64,000 nt of DNA from Granulosicoccus sp045106475 (GTDB lineage Bacteria > Pseudomonadota > Gammaproteobacteria > Granulosicoccales > Granulosicoccaceae): NCBI GenBank assembly GCA_045106475.1, contig JBGCEO010000008.1:21211-85210 (forward strand), read 5' to 3'. The notes below the pieces were generated by a model. The model saw only the letters and a program-made list of their open reading frames with translations, had not been told where the DNA came from and searched no databases. Positions 1 through 9,106 of the stretch are shown here, in pieces (the stretch's first letter is position 1; every line of letters begins with the position of its first letter). The position numbers and the translations under genes were made by a program.

Positions 1-1215
1 GTTAACAACGGCGACATGATTCGTATGCAAGGTCTTACAGATGATTTTACGGCCAAGACTGGTCATACCGTTGAGTGGGTAACACTCGAAGAAAACGTGC
101 TGCGTCAGCGCGTAACAACCGACATAACCACCAAGGGTGGTGCTTTCGACATCATGACTATTGGCATGTACGAGACACCTATTTGGGGTAAAAGCGGCTG
201 GTTGGTGCCATTGGATGATTTAAGCGCTGACTACAATGTTGGAGATATTCTGCCAGCCATGGCTGGTGGCCTCTCGCATGACGGTACGCTTTACGCTGCA
301 CCTTTCTATGGTGAGTCTTCAATGATCATGTACCGCACTGACCTGATGGAAGCAGCCGGCATGGAAATGCCTGAAGCACCTTCCTGGTCATTTATTGCCA
401 AAGCGGCTCGGGCCATGACAGATCGTGACAATGAAATCAACGGTATCTGCCTGCGTGGTAAGGCTGGCTGGGGTGAGGGCGGTGCATTCATTACAGCAAT
501 GTCTAACTCATTCGGCGCTCGTTGGTTTGACGAAGAGTGGAATGCCCAGTTCGATACACGTGAGTGGTCTGACACGCTTAACTTCTATGTCAACATGATG
601 AACGATGCCGGCCCTGCAGGGTTTGCTACCAATGGCTTCAATGAAAACCTGTCATTGTTCCAACAAGGTAAGTGTGGCATGTGGATTGACGCGACTGTGG
701 CTGCATCTTTTGTCACTAACCCGTCAGATTCAACGGTTGCCGATAAAGTAGGTTTCGCTCTGGCACCGGACAATGGTTTGGGTGTTCGCTCCAACTGGCT
801 ATGGGCCTGGGCGTTGGGTATTCCTGCCGGTACACAGAAAGAAGCTGCTGCCAAGCAGTTCATTGAATGGGCCACATCTACTGGCTACATTGATTTAGTT
901 GCTTCTAAAGAAGGTTGGGCGAATGTGCCTCCTGGCGCGCGAACTTCGCTGTACGAAAATCCTGACTACCAGGCTGTACCTTTCGCAAAGATGACACTGG
1001 ATTCGATTCTTTCGGCTGATCCAAACAATTCAACTGTAGATCCGAGCCCTTATGTAGGTATTCAGTTCGCCGCTATTCCTGAGTTCGCCGGAATTGCGAC
1101 TGAAGTGAGTCAGGAGTTTTCTGCTGCGTACGCCGGTCAGCAGACTATTGCTGAAGCACTGGAGAAAGCACAAGCGTTGACTAATGACGCTATGGAAGCT
1201 GCAGGCTACCGCTAG
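1..1215 (+). CDS. smoE: Polyol ABC transporter substrate-binding protein (5' partial)
   Basis: Periplasmic solute-binding protein of an ABC importer for sugar alcohols (mannitol/sorbitol type). The reading frame is open from base 1, so the signal peptide and first residues lie outside the window; about 404 residues remain. The visible part has the family-1 solute-binding fold pattern: an early segment TGHTVEWVTLEENVLRQRV, then FDIMTIGMYETPIWG, and a C-terminal region ending in ALTNDAMEAAGYR. It is followed by two permeases, an ATPase and a mannitol dehydrogenase, which is the smoEFGK-mtlK order known from Rhodobacter and the mtlEFGK order of Pseudomonas. The substrate assignment rests on that neighbourhood and on general resemblance, so another hexitol is possible. 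A strong hairpin follows the stop codon. Confidence 0.85.
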   Translation, partial: VNNGDMIRMQGLTDDFTAKTGHTVEWVTLEENVLRQRVTTDITTKGGAFDIMTIGMYETPIWGKSGWLVPLDDLSADYNVGDILPAMAGGLSHDGTLYAAPFYGESSMIMYRTDLMEAAGMEMPEAPSWSFIAKAARAMTDRDNEINGICLRGKAGWGEGGAFITAMSNSFGARWFDEEWNAQFDTREWSDTLNFYVNMMNDAGPAGFATNGFNENLSLFQQGKCGMWIDATVAASFVTNPSDSTVADKVGFALAPDNGLGVRSNWLWAWALGIPAGTQKEAAAKQFIEWATSTGYIDLVASKEGWANVPPGARTSLYENPDYQAVPFAKMTLDSILSADPNNSTVDPSPYVGIQFAAIPEFAGIATEVSQEFSAAYAGQQTIAEALEKAQALTNDAMEAAGYR

Positions 1216-1234
1216 GTACTGCACAGCTTGTCAC

Positions 1235-1260
1235 AGGGGGCGGCTAAGTAGCCGCCCTCT
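1235..1260 (+). terminator. Intercistronic stem-loop after the binding-protein gene
   Basis: An 11-bp stem with a 4-base AAGT loop: arms 1235-1245 and 1250-1260, one G-T pair, otherwise perfect and GC-rich. It is followed by GCTTTTC, a weak T-tract. It lies between the binding-protein gene and the first permease gene. Such hairpins in ABC operons (malE-malF is the known example) stabilise the upstream mRNA or partly terminate, so that binding protein is made in excess over permease. A second small hairpin, GGCGC-CTTA-GCGCC at 1293-1306, lies just before the Shine-Dalgarno sequence of the permease gene. Confidence 0.65.
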
Positions 1261-1323
1261 GCTTTTCAAACGTTCCCGATTCTTTCTTTCACGGCGCCTT
1301 AGCGCCAGCAGAGGAGATGTGTC

Positions 1324-2202
1324 ATCGCTACCCAGCACTCACGTTCAGCAGCCCGGATGATGATGGCACCCGCAGTAATCCTGCTACTTGGCTGGATGCT
1401 GGTGCCTCTTACGATGACCCTGTATTTTTCTTTCAAAAAATACTTACCCTTGCGTGGAGATTCCTTAGGCAACGGCCTCGACTGGGTAGGGTTCGCCAAT
1501 TACTCGCGGTTTATCAGTTCAAGCTCCTTTTGGCCTAGTGTCCAGGCTACCTTGATCATCGTAGGCAGTGTGCTTGTCATCACACTCACGCTGGGAATCT
1601 TGTTAGCGCTGCTCCTTGATCAGCCCATGTGGGGACAGGGCGTGGTTCGGATTCTGATTATTTCGCCCTTTTTCGTTATGCCGACCGTCTCTGCACTGGT
1701 CTGGAAGAACATGTTCATGGACCCGATCAATGGGATCCTGGCACATCTGTTCAAGTTTTTTGGCGCAGAACCTTTGCAATGGCTGAGTCACTACAGTATG
1801 GAATCGATCATCATGATCGTGAGTTGGCAATGGCTTCCCTTCGCCACCTTAATCCTTTTGACTGCCATTCAATCGCTTGATAGTGAACAGCTGGAAGCAT
1901 CGGAGATGGATGGCGCACCGATACTCAAACGCTTTTGGTACATCATTCTGCCGCATTTGGGTCGTGCAATAACCGTAGTGATACTTATCCAGACGATTTT
2001 TCTGCTGTCAGTGTTTGCAGAGATTTTTGTCACCACCGGTGGCGCTTTTGGAACCAAAACACTGACCTATCTCATTTTCCAGCGTGTACTGGAAAGTCAG
2101 AATATAGGTTTGGGTTCTGCGGGTGGGGTGTACGCCATTATTCTCGCCAATATTGTTGCGATTTTTCTTATGCGCATCGTTGGCAAGAACCTGGACCGGT
2201 GA
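1324..2202 (+). CDS. smoF: Polyol ABC transporter permease, first subunit (apparent ATC start)
   Basis: Inner-membrane permease of the MalF/SmoF type with about six hydrophobic segments. The cytoplasmic coupling (EAA) loop is visible as LEASEMDGAPILKRFWYIILPHL. The first ATG in frame is at 1357, but it has no Shine-Dalgarno sequence and would remove the conserved N-terminus. The codon ATC at 1324 lies 7 bases after GAGGAG (1311-1316) and begins ATQHSRSAARMMMAPAVILL, which matches the usual MATxxSRxAARLMxAPxV start of this family as I remember it. I therefore place the start at 1324 as a rare ATC initiation codon. The alternatives are a sequencing error (ATG read as ATC) or real initiation at 1357. 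It pairs with the permease that starts 11 bases after its stop. Confidence 0.8.
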   Translation: MATQHSRSAARMMMAPAVILLLGWMLVPLTMTLYFSFKKYLPLRGDSLGNGLDWVGFANYSRFISSSSFWPSVQATLIIVGSVLVITLTLGILLALLLDQPMWGQGVVRILIISPFFVMPTVSALVWKNMFMDPINGILAHLFKFFGAEPLQWLSHYSMESIIMIVSWQWLPFATLILLTAIQSLDSEQLEASEMDGAPILKRFWYIILPHLGRAITVVILIQTIFLLSVFAEIFVTTGGAFGTKTLTYLIFQRVLESQNIGLGSAGGVYAIILANIVAIFLMRIVGKNLDR

Positions 2203-2213
2203 GGAAATAGATT

Positions 2214-3044
2214 ATGGCGCGCTCAGTTACCAATGCCCGTAAGACATTCAACACAGTCGCTGCCTGGAGCATCGGGCTGCTTATCTTTTTTCCTATCTTA
2301 TGGACAATACTGACCAGTTTTAAAACCGAAGCCCAGGCGATCAATGACCCGCCGCTGTTTTTCTCCTTCGACTGGACACTGGAAAACTATGCAACGGTGC
2401 AAGAACGCTCGAACTACATGCGCTTTCTCTGGAACTCGATAATTATTGCAGGCGGCTCCACTATTCTTGGCATTATCATCGCTGTACCGGCAGCGTGGTC
2501 AATGGCTTTCGTGCCATCCAGGCGAACCAAAGATATTCTTCTCTGGATGCTTTCGACAAAAATGCTTCCGGCGGTAGGGGTGCTGTATCCCATCTATTTA
2601 TTGTTCATTCAATTGGGCCTCCTGGATAGCCGCACCGGTTTGGTGATTGTTTTGATGTTGATCAATATGCCGATAATCGTATGGATGTTGTATACCTACT
2701 TTCGTGAGATACCATCGGAGATTCTGGAAGCTGCGCGCATGGATGGTGCATCGCTTCGTTCAGAGATTTTGTATGTACTAACTCCGATGGCTTTGCCGGG
2801 GATTGCCTCAACTTTACTGTTGAACTTCATACTGGCCTGGAACGAAGCCTTTTGGACTTTGAACCTGACCGCTGCCAAAGCTGCACCCTTAACGGCCTTC
2901 ATTGCCAGCTACTCAAGTCCAGAGGGACTTTTCTTTGCCAAGCTCAGTGCAGCATCAACCATGGCAATTGCGCCGATCCTCATTCTGGGTTGGTTCAGTC
3001 AAAAACAACTCGTACGTGGTCTGACCTTCGGCGCGGTTAAATAG
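2214..3044 (+). CDS. smoG: Polyol ABC transporter permease, second subunit
   Basis: Inner-membrane permease of the MalG/SmoG type, 276 residues. Hydrophobic segments are visible near residues 15-37, 75-100, 108-135, 140-160, 190-215 and 245-262. The EAA loop reads EILEAARMDGASLRSEILYVLTPMALPG, carrying the family E-A-A-x-x-D-G-A signature that docks on the ATPase. The ATG is preceded by GAGGAAAT. The gene lies between the other permease and the ATPase with short spacers, as expected for one operon. It forms the heterodimeric membrane channel of the polyol importer. Confidence 0.9.
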   Translation: MARSVTNARKTFNTVAAWSIGLLIFFPILWTILTSFKTEAQAINDPPLFFSFDWTLENYATVQERSNYMRFLWNSIIIAGGSTILGIIIAVPAAWSMAFVPSRRTKDILLWMLSTKMLPAVGVLYPIYLLFIQLGLLDSRTGLVIVLMLINMPIIVWMLYTYFREIPSEILEAARMDGASLRSEILYVLTPMALPGIASTLLLNFILAWNEAFWTLNLTAAKAAPLTAFIASYSSPEGLFFAKLSAASTMAIAPILILGWFSQKQLVRGLTFGAVK

Positions 3045-3051
3045 GTGATCT

Positions 3052-4056
3052 ATGGGACAAATTATTCTAAATAAGGTACAGAAAAAGTTTGGCGACACTG
3101 AAGTTATACCACCTCTGGATTTAACGATAGAAGACGGTGAGTTTGCGGTGTTCGTTGGACCTTCAGGCTGCGGTAAATCAACGCTGCTAAGACTGATTGC
3201 CGGCTTGGAGGATGTAACTGCAGGCTCTATACAGATTGATGGCAAAGAGGCAAGTGATGCCCCACCTTCGAAGCGTGGGCTATCGATGGTATTTCAATCG
3301 TATGCCCTGTATCCGCATATGTCTGTTCGAAAGAACATCAGCTTTCCATTGCGTATGGCCAAGCTTGACAAAGCGGAGATTGAAAAGCGTGTGTCGAATG
3401 CGGCCGATGTTCTTAATCTTACTGATTATCTTGATCGCCGCCCTGGGCAACTTTCAGGAGGGCAGCGCCAGAGAGTTGCAATCGGGCGCGCTATTGTTCG
3501 AGAACCTGCAGCATTTCTGTTTGATGAACCGTTGTCTAATCTGGATGCAGCACTAAGAGTCGGTATGCGCCTGGAGATATCCGGTTTACATAAGAGGCTT
3601 GATACCACGATGGTTTACGTAACGCATGATCAGGTCGAGGCCATGACCATGGCTGACAAAATCGTTGTATTGAATGCAGGCGTTATCGAACAAGTCGGTT
3701 CACCCCTTGAGCTTTATCATAGTCCTAGAAATACGTTTGTTGCCGGCTTTATCGGATCGCCGAAAATGAATCTTGTTAGTGGCGAAGTGGCTTCTGGCTA
3801 TGGCGCTCACACCGTAGGTGTAAGGCCGGAACACATCAGTGTTTCGCAATCCGATGGCGAATGGTCCGGTGTCGTTGGTGTTTCCGAGCACTTGGGTTCG
3901 GATACCTTTTTCCATGTTCACGAGACAGGTCTGGCTGACATGATCACCGTTCGTGCTGATGGTGAGGTCGGTTTCAAACACGGTGACCGAGTTAGCCTTT
4001 CACCTCGAGTCGACATGATCCACAAGTTTGATGATCAGGGCCTCAGGATTGCATGA
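3052..4056 (+). CDS. smoK: Polyol ABC transporter ATP-binding protein (MalK/UgpC family)
   Basis: Cytoplasmic ATPase that powers the importer. In order it shows Walker A GPSGCGKST (about residues 37-45), Q-loop VFQSYALYPHMSV, signature LSGGQRQRVAIGRAIVREP, Walker B AFLFDEPLSNLD, D-loop and H-loop YVTHDQVEAMT. A C-terminal OB-type regulatory domain contains VGVRPEHISVS. At 334 residues it is slightly shorter than many MalK proteins (about 360-370) but all motifs are complete. It starts 7 bases after the second permease. MalK-type ATPases are often shared between importers, but the adjacent dehydrogenase supports a polyol role. Confidence 0.92.
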   Translation: MGQIILNKVQKKFGDTEVIPPLDLTIEDGEFAVFVGPSGCGKSTLLRLIAGLEDVTAGSIQIDGKEASDAPPSKRGLSMVFQSYALYPHMSVRKNISFPLRMAKLDKAEIEKRVSNAADVLNLTDYLDRRPGQLSGGQRQRVAIGRAIVREPAAFLFDEPLSNLDAALRVGMRLEISGLHKRLDTTMVYVTHDQVEAMTMADKIVVLNAGVIEQVGSPLELYHSPRNTFVAGFIGSPKMNLVSGEVASGYGAHTVGVRPEHISVSQSDGEWSGVVGVSEHLGSDTFFHVHETGLADMITVRADGEVGFKHGDRVSLSPRVDMIHKFDDQGLRIA

Positions 4057-4165
4057 CTAAGTTTGCCAACAATGGGTCTATACCGACAGGTTTTACAGGT
4101 TGTAGTCATCGGTCTTTGGCTGTCGCCGTTCTAGTTTCTCAGGGCTATGGTTTGGACGGTGCCCA

Positions 4166-5671
4166 GTGGAAGAGCTAACTAATTCTACAAACGCCGCAAA
4201 GCTGGTTGGGTTATCTAACGCCGCGATTGGGGAGCTTGCAAAAGAAATAGAGGTGCCCCGATACGATCGATCAGCGCTCAAACCGGGGATCGTACACATA
4301 GGGCTTGGTAACTTCCATCGGGCTCATCAGTCCTGGTATCTCCATAGACTGATGCAGACAGGCGCTGCTTTGGATTGGGCGATTATCGGTGCAGGCGTTC
4401 GGCAGGCCGATGCGCATACCCGGGAAAAGCTACTGTCTCAGGATTGTCTAAGCACACTGATCGAGCTTGATCCGACTGGCCGGTCGTTTGAAGTTACTGG
4501 ATCAATGATCGATTTCCTGCCCGTTGAGAAAGACAATGCATCCCTGATCGACAAAATGTCCGACCCTTGCATCCGCATCGTCAGTCTGACAGTCACTGAG
4601 GGAGGCTATTTCATAGATCCTGATACTGGAGGTCTGGATAGCGGGGACGCGCAAATTATTTACGATGCAGAACATCCGAGCAAACCTCGTACGGCATTCG
4701 GTGCCATGGTGGCAGCGCTTAAAATCCGTCGAGACAATGGCCATTTGCCATTTACAGGGCAAAGCTGTGACAACCTTCAAGGCAATGGAGAGATTCTAGG
4801 TCGAACAGTGATAGGTCTTGCACGAATGAGTGACCCGGATCTTGCTCTGTGGATAGAAGCAAACATGACGTTTCCCAATTCCATGGTTGATTGTATTGTT
4901 CCCGCGACAGGCTTGAAGGAGATAGCGCTCGCCAATAGTGCTGGTATTGACGATGAAGTCCCGGTAACACACGAAAACTTCAGGCAGTGGGTGATGGAGG
5001 ACAATTTTTGTGCCGGCAGGCCTGACTGGAATGTGGTGGGTGCAACATTCAGAGATAGCATCCACGACTATGAAACGATGAAATTACGTATCTTGAATGC
5101 CGGACACCAGGTACTTGCGAACGCCGGTGAATTGCTATCGGTTGATAGCATCTCAGCTTGCATGGCACATCCTTTGATATCAGCGCTTTTTCACAAGGTT
5201 GAGTCTGAGGAGATAGCTCCTCAGGTAAGCCCAGTGCCCGAGATGACGCCAGAGCAATACGTGGAGCTGATCGCAAAGCGTTTTAGCAATCCGGAGATAG
5301 TAGATACAACGCGCCGCGTCGCCTTTGATGGTTCTTCTCGTCATGGCGGGTTTGTGTTGCCGATATTGCGCGATGCTCTAAAGGCAGGTGCGTCGGTTAA
5401 GGGGCTGGCGCTGGTAGAAGCCCTGTGGGCACGTATGTGCGAAGGTACGCGTGAGGATGGCAGCATTATCGAACCCAATGATCCGCACTGGGATTCTCTG
5501 CTGCAGGCTGCTAAAAGGGCGAAAGCAGAACCTCGCACTTGGATTGAGCAAAGGCACATCTATGCAGATCTAGATAAGGAATCATCTTTCCTTGAGCCAT
5601 TCGAACACTACTTGTCGATAATTTATAGTGAGGGTACTGAAGCGGCGATAGAATCCTATCTAAAGACCTGA
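4166..5671 (+). CDS. mtlK: Mannitol 2-dehydrogenase (long-chain, NAD-dependent)
   Basis: Oxidises D-mannitol to D-fructose (related hexitols are possible), the first catabolic step after import of the unphosphorylated polyol. The N-terminal Rossmann region has IVHIGLGNFHRAHQSWYL, the family nucleotide-binding signature G-x-G-x-F-x-R-A-H-Q. The catalytic-domain motif MKLRILNAGHQVLANAG corresponds to the K-x-R-x-L-N-x-x-H signature of polyol-specific long-chain dehydrogenases. Length is 501 residues, normal for the family (about 490). The start used is GTG at 4166; no good Shine-Dalgarno sequence precedes it. The 109-base gap after the ATPase gene shows nothing clear. No fructokinase or xylulokinase gene follows; the next gene is on the opposite strand. 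Confidence 0.88.
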   Translation: MEELTNSTNAAKLVGLSNAAIGELAKEIEVPRYDRSALKPGIVHIGLGNFHRAHQSWYLHRLMQTGAALDWAIIGAGVRQADAHTREKLLSQDCLSTLIELDPTGRSFEVTGSMIDFLPVEKDNASLIDKMSDPCIRIVSLTVTEGGYFIDPDTGGLDSGDAQIIYDAEHPSKPRTAFGAMVAALKIRRDNGHLPFTGQSCDNLQGNGEILGRTVIGLARMSDPDLALWIEANMTFPNSMVDCIVPATGLKEIALANSAGIDDEVPVTHENFRQWVMEDNFCAGRPDWNVVGATFRDSIHDYETMKLRILNAGHQVLANAGELLSVDSISACMAHPLISALFHKVESEEIAPQVSPVPEMTPEQYVELIAKRFSNPEIVDTTRRVAFDGSSRHGGFVLPILRDALKAGASVKGLALVEALWARMCEGTREDGSIIEPNDPHWDSLLQAAKRAKAEPRTWIEQRHIYADLDKESSFLEPFEHYLSIIYSEGTEAAIESYLKT

Positions 5672-5689
5672 CCAACAACGAGGTTGCCT

Positions 5690-6403
5690 CTAGTAGGGAA
5701 TGTCGCTCCTGTACCGCCGGTGTTGAGTTCGCAGCGGAATCTCAACTACGCAGTCTGACCCTGTCATGAAAACCCTATCATGACGCACATCAGGCACAAT
5801 GTTTACACCGCCGGTAAAGCCGCCAAAAGCCGGTAACACGGCGTGATTTTTTCGAACCCAGAAAATGGGTGCACGCAGTCCAGTGCGTCGTGTATGGCTT
5901 ATTCGCCAAGTGGGATGTAGATGACCACAAAGAACAAAGCCTCGTGAATCATCACCAGGGTCATGGCGTAATACAAAAGGTGGCTGCAATTTTACGTTAT
6001 CAAACCAGCTAACCCGACCATCAATTATTGATCGACCTTCTACCTTGTCATGGTTGCCTGCAACGATACTCATCGAGAGTTGAGGATGGTTGTCCAGAAG
6101 TGTGCTTAATGAAGTGAGCCACTTTTCATCATAGTGTGGGGCTGTGTGCATAAAATCACCCAGCACAGTCAAGTGTCTAGCCTCGGCCTTGTCGCATAGT
6201 TTAAAGAGGCGATGCAAAGATTGGTCGCTAATGCCATCTGGGATGGCAATTCCATGCCGTCCGAAAGTGTGTTCTTTGCCTGCATGCACATCAGCCACAA
6301 ATAGAGTTTGTTGCGCCGGCCAATAGATTGCACGTTCTGGATGTAGAAGCAGGGCTTCACCTGCACAGTCAATTTTCAGTGACTCGGATTCGAATGCATT
6401 CAT
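5690..6403 (-). CDS. pdeM: Ligase-associated DNA damage response endonuclease PdeM
   Basis: Calcineurin-like metallophosphoesterase, 237 residues. The two-metal motifs appear in order: VADVHAGKEHTFGRHG (D-x-H), LGDFMHT (G-D), VAGNHD (G-N-H-D) and CGHLHPTW (G-H-x-H). This family is named for its usual linkage with an ATP-dependent DNA ligase, an Lhr-type helicase and a predicted exonuclease. Here it lies 19 bases downstream of the Lhr-type gene on the same strand, which supports the assignment over generic YfcE-like phosphodiesterases. The ligase and exonuclease are not in the window. It is convergent with the mannitol dehydrogenase gene, separated by 18 bases. Confidence 0.85.
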   Translation of the reverse strand: MNAFESESLKIDCAGEALLLHPERAIYWPAQQTLFVADVHAGKEHTFGRHGIAIPDGISDQSLHRLFKLCDKAEARHLTVLGDFMHTAPHYDEKWLTSLSTLLDNHPQLSMSIVAGNHDKVEGRSIIDGRVSWFDNVKLQPPFVLRHDPGDDSRGFVLCGHLHPTWRISHTRRTGLRAPIFWVRKNHAVLPAFGGFTGGVNIVPDVRHDRVFMTGSDCVVEIPLRTQHRRYRSDIPY

Positions 6404-6422
6404 GTTTGAACGTCAGCTAAGA

Positions 6423-8876
6423 TCACGTCAGTGTAGCGGTAGCTGCCTGCTCTAGATGTTCAAGCATGCTTTTTACTTGTTGTTGAAAACTCTGCGACGA
6501 TATCGTCTGGCTATTAAGGCTCTCGGCCCAGAGTGGAAACGATAGTGGAGTGAGAGAGTTTGGACGTTTAATGCACCAGGTGCGTTTTTTAAGTTGCTCG
6601 AGTGTGTGCGCCAGCCGTTTGAAATCAAGTTGTTGCTCCATTACTTCACGGCGAGCCTGGTCGAGAAGCAAGTTGTGCTGATCGTAGTTCTCGAGCACAT
6701 CGAATATCAAGCTGCTGCTTACCTGAATCTGTTTGGTAGTCTTGGGACTTCCCGGATAGCCATCAAAAACCAGACCTGCAATTCTTGCAATATCTCTAAA
6801 ACGTCTTCTGGCGATTTCACCTGAATTGTTGGAGCGCAGTATGTCTTCCAGTAGACCGGCAGGTGTGAACAGGCGTTTTAGCTCGCGCATATTAACGCTC
6901 ATCTTATCAGGGCATTGAAGCTCAAAACCATAGTCATTTATTTGTAAAGTGAGCGTCATGGGTTTCTTGGCCGTGAGGCGCGATGCAATTACCATGGCGA
7001 GTCCTTCGTGGGCCAGGCGCCCTGCAAAGGGATAGAAAAAAAGACTGTGTCCCTCGCTCGTAGTAATCGACTCGATCAGAAAATCATCCGGTCCTGGAAG
7101 TAATGACCACTGCTGTTGCAGTTTTAGTGTGTCATCGATGCATTCAAGTTCGGCTGCACGTGTTTTGCCATCTTGCCAGGCACGCAGGGTTTCCTGAACA
7201 CAATCTGCCAGTTCGCTTGTTATTGGAAGTTGTGTGCCCCACCAGTGCGGAACTACTCGACTTTTGCGTTTTGCTTTTCGCACGTAGGCTGTCATGTCTT
7301 TTACGCGTACAAGCTCTAGCTGCCTGCCCGCAAATTGAAAGCTATCACCGATGTTCAAACGGGCGATAAAGCTCTCTTCAGTCGACCCCAGACGTTTACC
7401 ACCTTGAAAGGCCACATTTATCTGCGAGTCGCTTGAAATTGTGCCGATTGCCATTCTGTGTCGTTGCTGTACCTGCTGGTTCATGACACGATATACACCT
7501 GCAACCTTAAGCACCTTGCGATACTGTGGGTAGCCCTGCAACGCTTGACCACCGCGAGTTATAAAATCCATCACCCATTGCCATTGTTCATCACTGAGCT
7601 GCTCAAAAGCATCTGTGTCGCGCACTTCGGCCAGCATCGCATTCTCGATGAATCCACTGCCCATTGCGATCGTAACCAAATGTTGGCAAAGCACATCCAG
7701 AGATAGCCTGGGTGGCAGACGCGCTTCGATTCGGCCTTGAGATAGGGCGGTTCTTACGGCTGCAATTTCGACCAGCTCCAGAGCATTGGTGGGCACACAC
7801 AGGATGCGTGACGTTGCTCCTGGTCGATGACCGCTTCTGCCAGCTCTTTGCAATAGTCTGGCTACGCCCTTGGGGCTGCCAACTTGTAAAACCTGATCAA
7901 CAGGACTGAAATCCACACCTAGATCCAGCGAGGAGGTACAGACAACGCAGCTTAGTGATCCGTTGCGTAAACGATCTTCTATGCTTGTTCTTAGCTTGCG
8001 ATCCAGCGAACCGTGGTGTAGTGCCAGTGTATGCAGCCAATCGGGTCGAGCATCGAGTAGGGCTCTAAACCAAAGCTCAGCTTGTGAGCGAGTATTGGTG
8101 AACAGAAGGGTTGTACCGGCCTCGTCAATTGCCTGAATAACGGGATCGAGCAATTGGAGGCCCAGATGCCCCGACCACTTGAAGCGTGCATCGCCCTTGG
8201 GAAGAACACTATCTACAACCACTTCCCGCGGCACGATGCCTTGAATTATCTCCCCGGTCCTGCCTGGCCCAAGTAGCGTTCTCATGGATTGATCCAGGTT
8301 AGCGAGCGTTGCGGAAACACCCCAGATCCGAAGTGATGCACAGAGGTTTTTCAGCCGGCTCAGACACAGCTGTAACTGAACACCTCGTTTGCTTCCCATC
8401 AGTTCGTGCCATTCATCGACGATGATGGTGTCCACATTACCCAGGCCTATTTCTGCACCCGGGTAACTGAGCATGACCGAGAGGCTCTCTGGTGTGGTCA
8501 CCAGGGCAAAAGGAGGTGCTTTTCTCTGTGCTGCCCGCCTGCTGCCAGACGTGTCACCTGTTCTGATATCAACTGTTATGGGGGCACCGAGCGCTTTGGC
8601 TGCCGCGCTGAGGTTGTTGTGAGTGTCTGCGGCAAGCGCCCTGAGTGGGGTAATCCATAACACTGTCAATGAATCGGGAGGCGTGTCATTTTGTAAGGCC
8701 GACTGCAAGGGGCCGAGCCAGGCTGCCAGTGTTTTGCCACTGCCTGTTGGAGAATGAATCAGGCCTGATTTGCCTGCATGCCAGGCATTCCAGGCGTCTT
8801 TCTGAAAATCAAAAACAGTCCAGTTGTTGGTTTGGAACCACTGCTCAGTTACTGCTATCGCTTGTTCGAGGTTCAT
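6423..8876 (-). CDS. Ligase-associated DEXH-box helicase (Lhr-type)
   Basis: Superfamily 2 helicase of 817 residues, the usual length of the ligase-associated Lhr-like group. Visible motifs: Walker A HSPTGSGKTLAAWLG (about residues 40-54), motif Ia TPLRALAADT, DExH box IIVDEWHELMGSKRG, motif III VSATLANL, motif V SSLDLGVDFSPVDQV and motif VI LLQRAGRSGHRPG. The C-terminal half matches the Lhr winged-helix/core extension. It is predicted to translocate on single-stranded DNA with 3'-5' polarity during repair, with PdeM processing ends. It is the first gene of a two-gene unit with pdeM and diverges from the GGDEF-EAL gene. The start ATG at 8876 gives MNLEQAIAVTEQWF. Confidence 0.9.
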   Translation of the reverse strand: MNLEQAIAVTEQWFQTNNWTVFDFQKDAWNAWHAGKSGLIHSPTGSGKTLAAWLGPLQSALQNDTPPDSLTVLWITPLRALAADTHNNLSAAAKALGAPITVDIRTGDTSGSRRAAQRKAPPFALVTTPESLSVMLSYPGAEIGLGNVDTIIVDEWHELMGSKRGVQLQLCLSRLKNLCASLRIWGVSATLANLDQSMRTLLGPGRTGEIIQGIVPREVVVDSVLPKGDARFKWSGHLGLQLLDPVIQAIDEAGTTLLFTNTRSQAELWFRALLDARPDWLHTLALHHGSLDRKLRTSIEDRLRNGSLSCVVCTSSLDLGVDFSPVDQVLQVGSPKGVARLLQRAGRSGHRPGATSRILCVPTNALELVEIAAVRTALSQGRIEARLPPRLSLDVLCQHLVTIAMGSGFIENAMLAEVRDTDAFEQLSDEQWQWVMDFITRGGQALQGYPQYRKVLKVAGVYRVMNQQVQQRHRMAIGTISSDSQINVAFQGGKRLGSTEESFIARLNIGDSFQFAGRQLELVRVKDMTAYVRKAKRKSRVVPHWWGTQLPITSELADCVQETLRAWQDGKTRAAELECIDDTLKLQQQWSLLPGPDDFLIESITTSEGHSLFFYPFAGRLAHEGLAMVIASRLTAKKPMTLTLQINDYGFELQCPDKMSVNMRELKRLFTPAGLLEDILRSNNSGEIARRRFRDIARIAGLVFDGYPGSPKTTKQIQVSSSLIFDVLENYDQHNLLLDQARREVMEQQLDFKRLAHTLEQLKKRTWCIKRPNSLTPLSFPLWAESLNSQTISSQSFQQQVKSMLEHLEQAATATLT

Positions 8877-9106
8877 GGTTATAGAGTTGAATCACAATCA
8901 CAGTTTGCCAGCTTTTGAGAAACACGTCCGTGAAGTGATGTGATCGTTGGCAGGATTTGTAGTGCCGGTGCTAATACATCTCGATATTGGCCGACATCTC
9001 TGCTTGAACATTGAATTTCAAGGCTAGCTGTCCAGGATTGGGGCGGTTGGATCGTGGTTGGATCGTAAAGGTTTCAAATGTAGCATTTGAATCGGTAACA
9101 GAAAAA

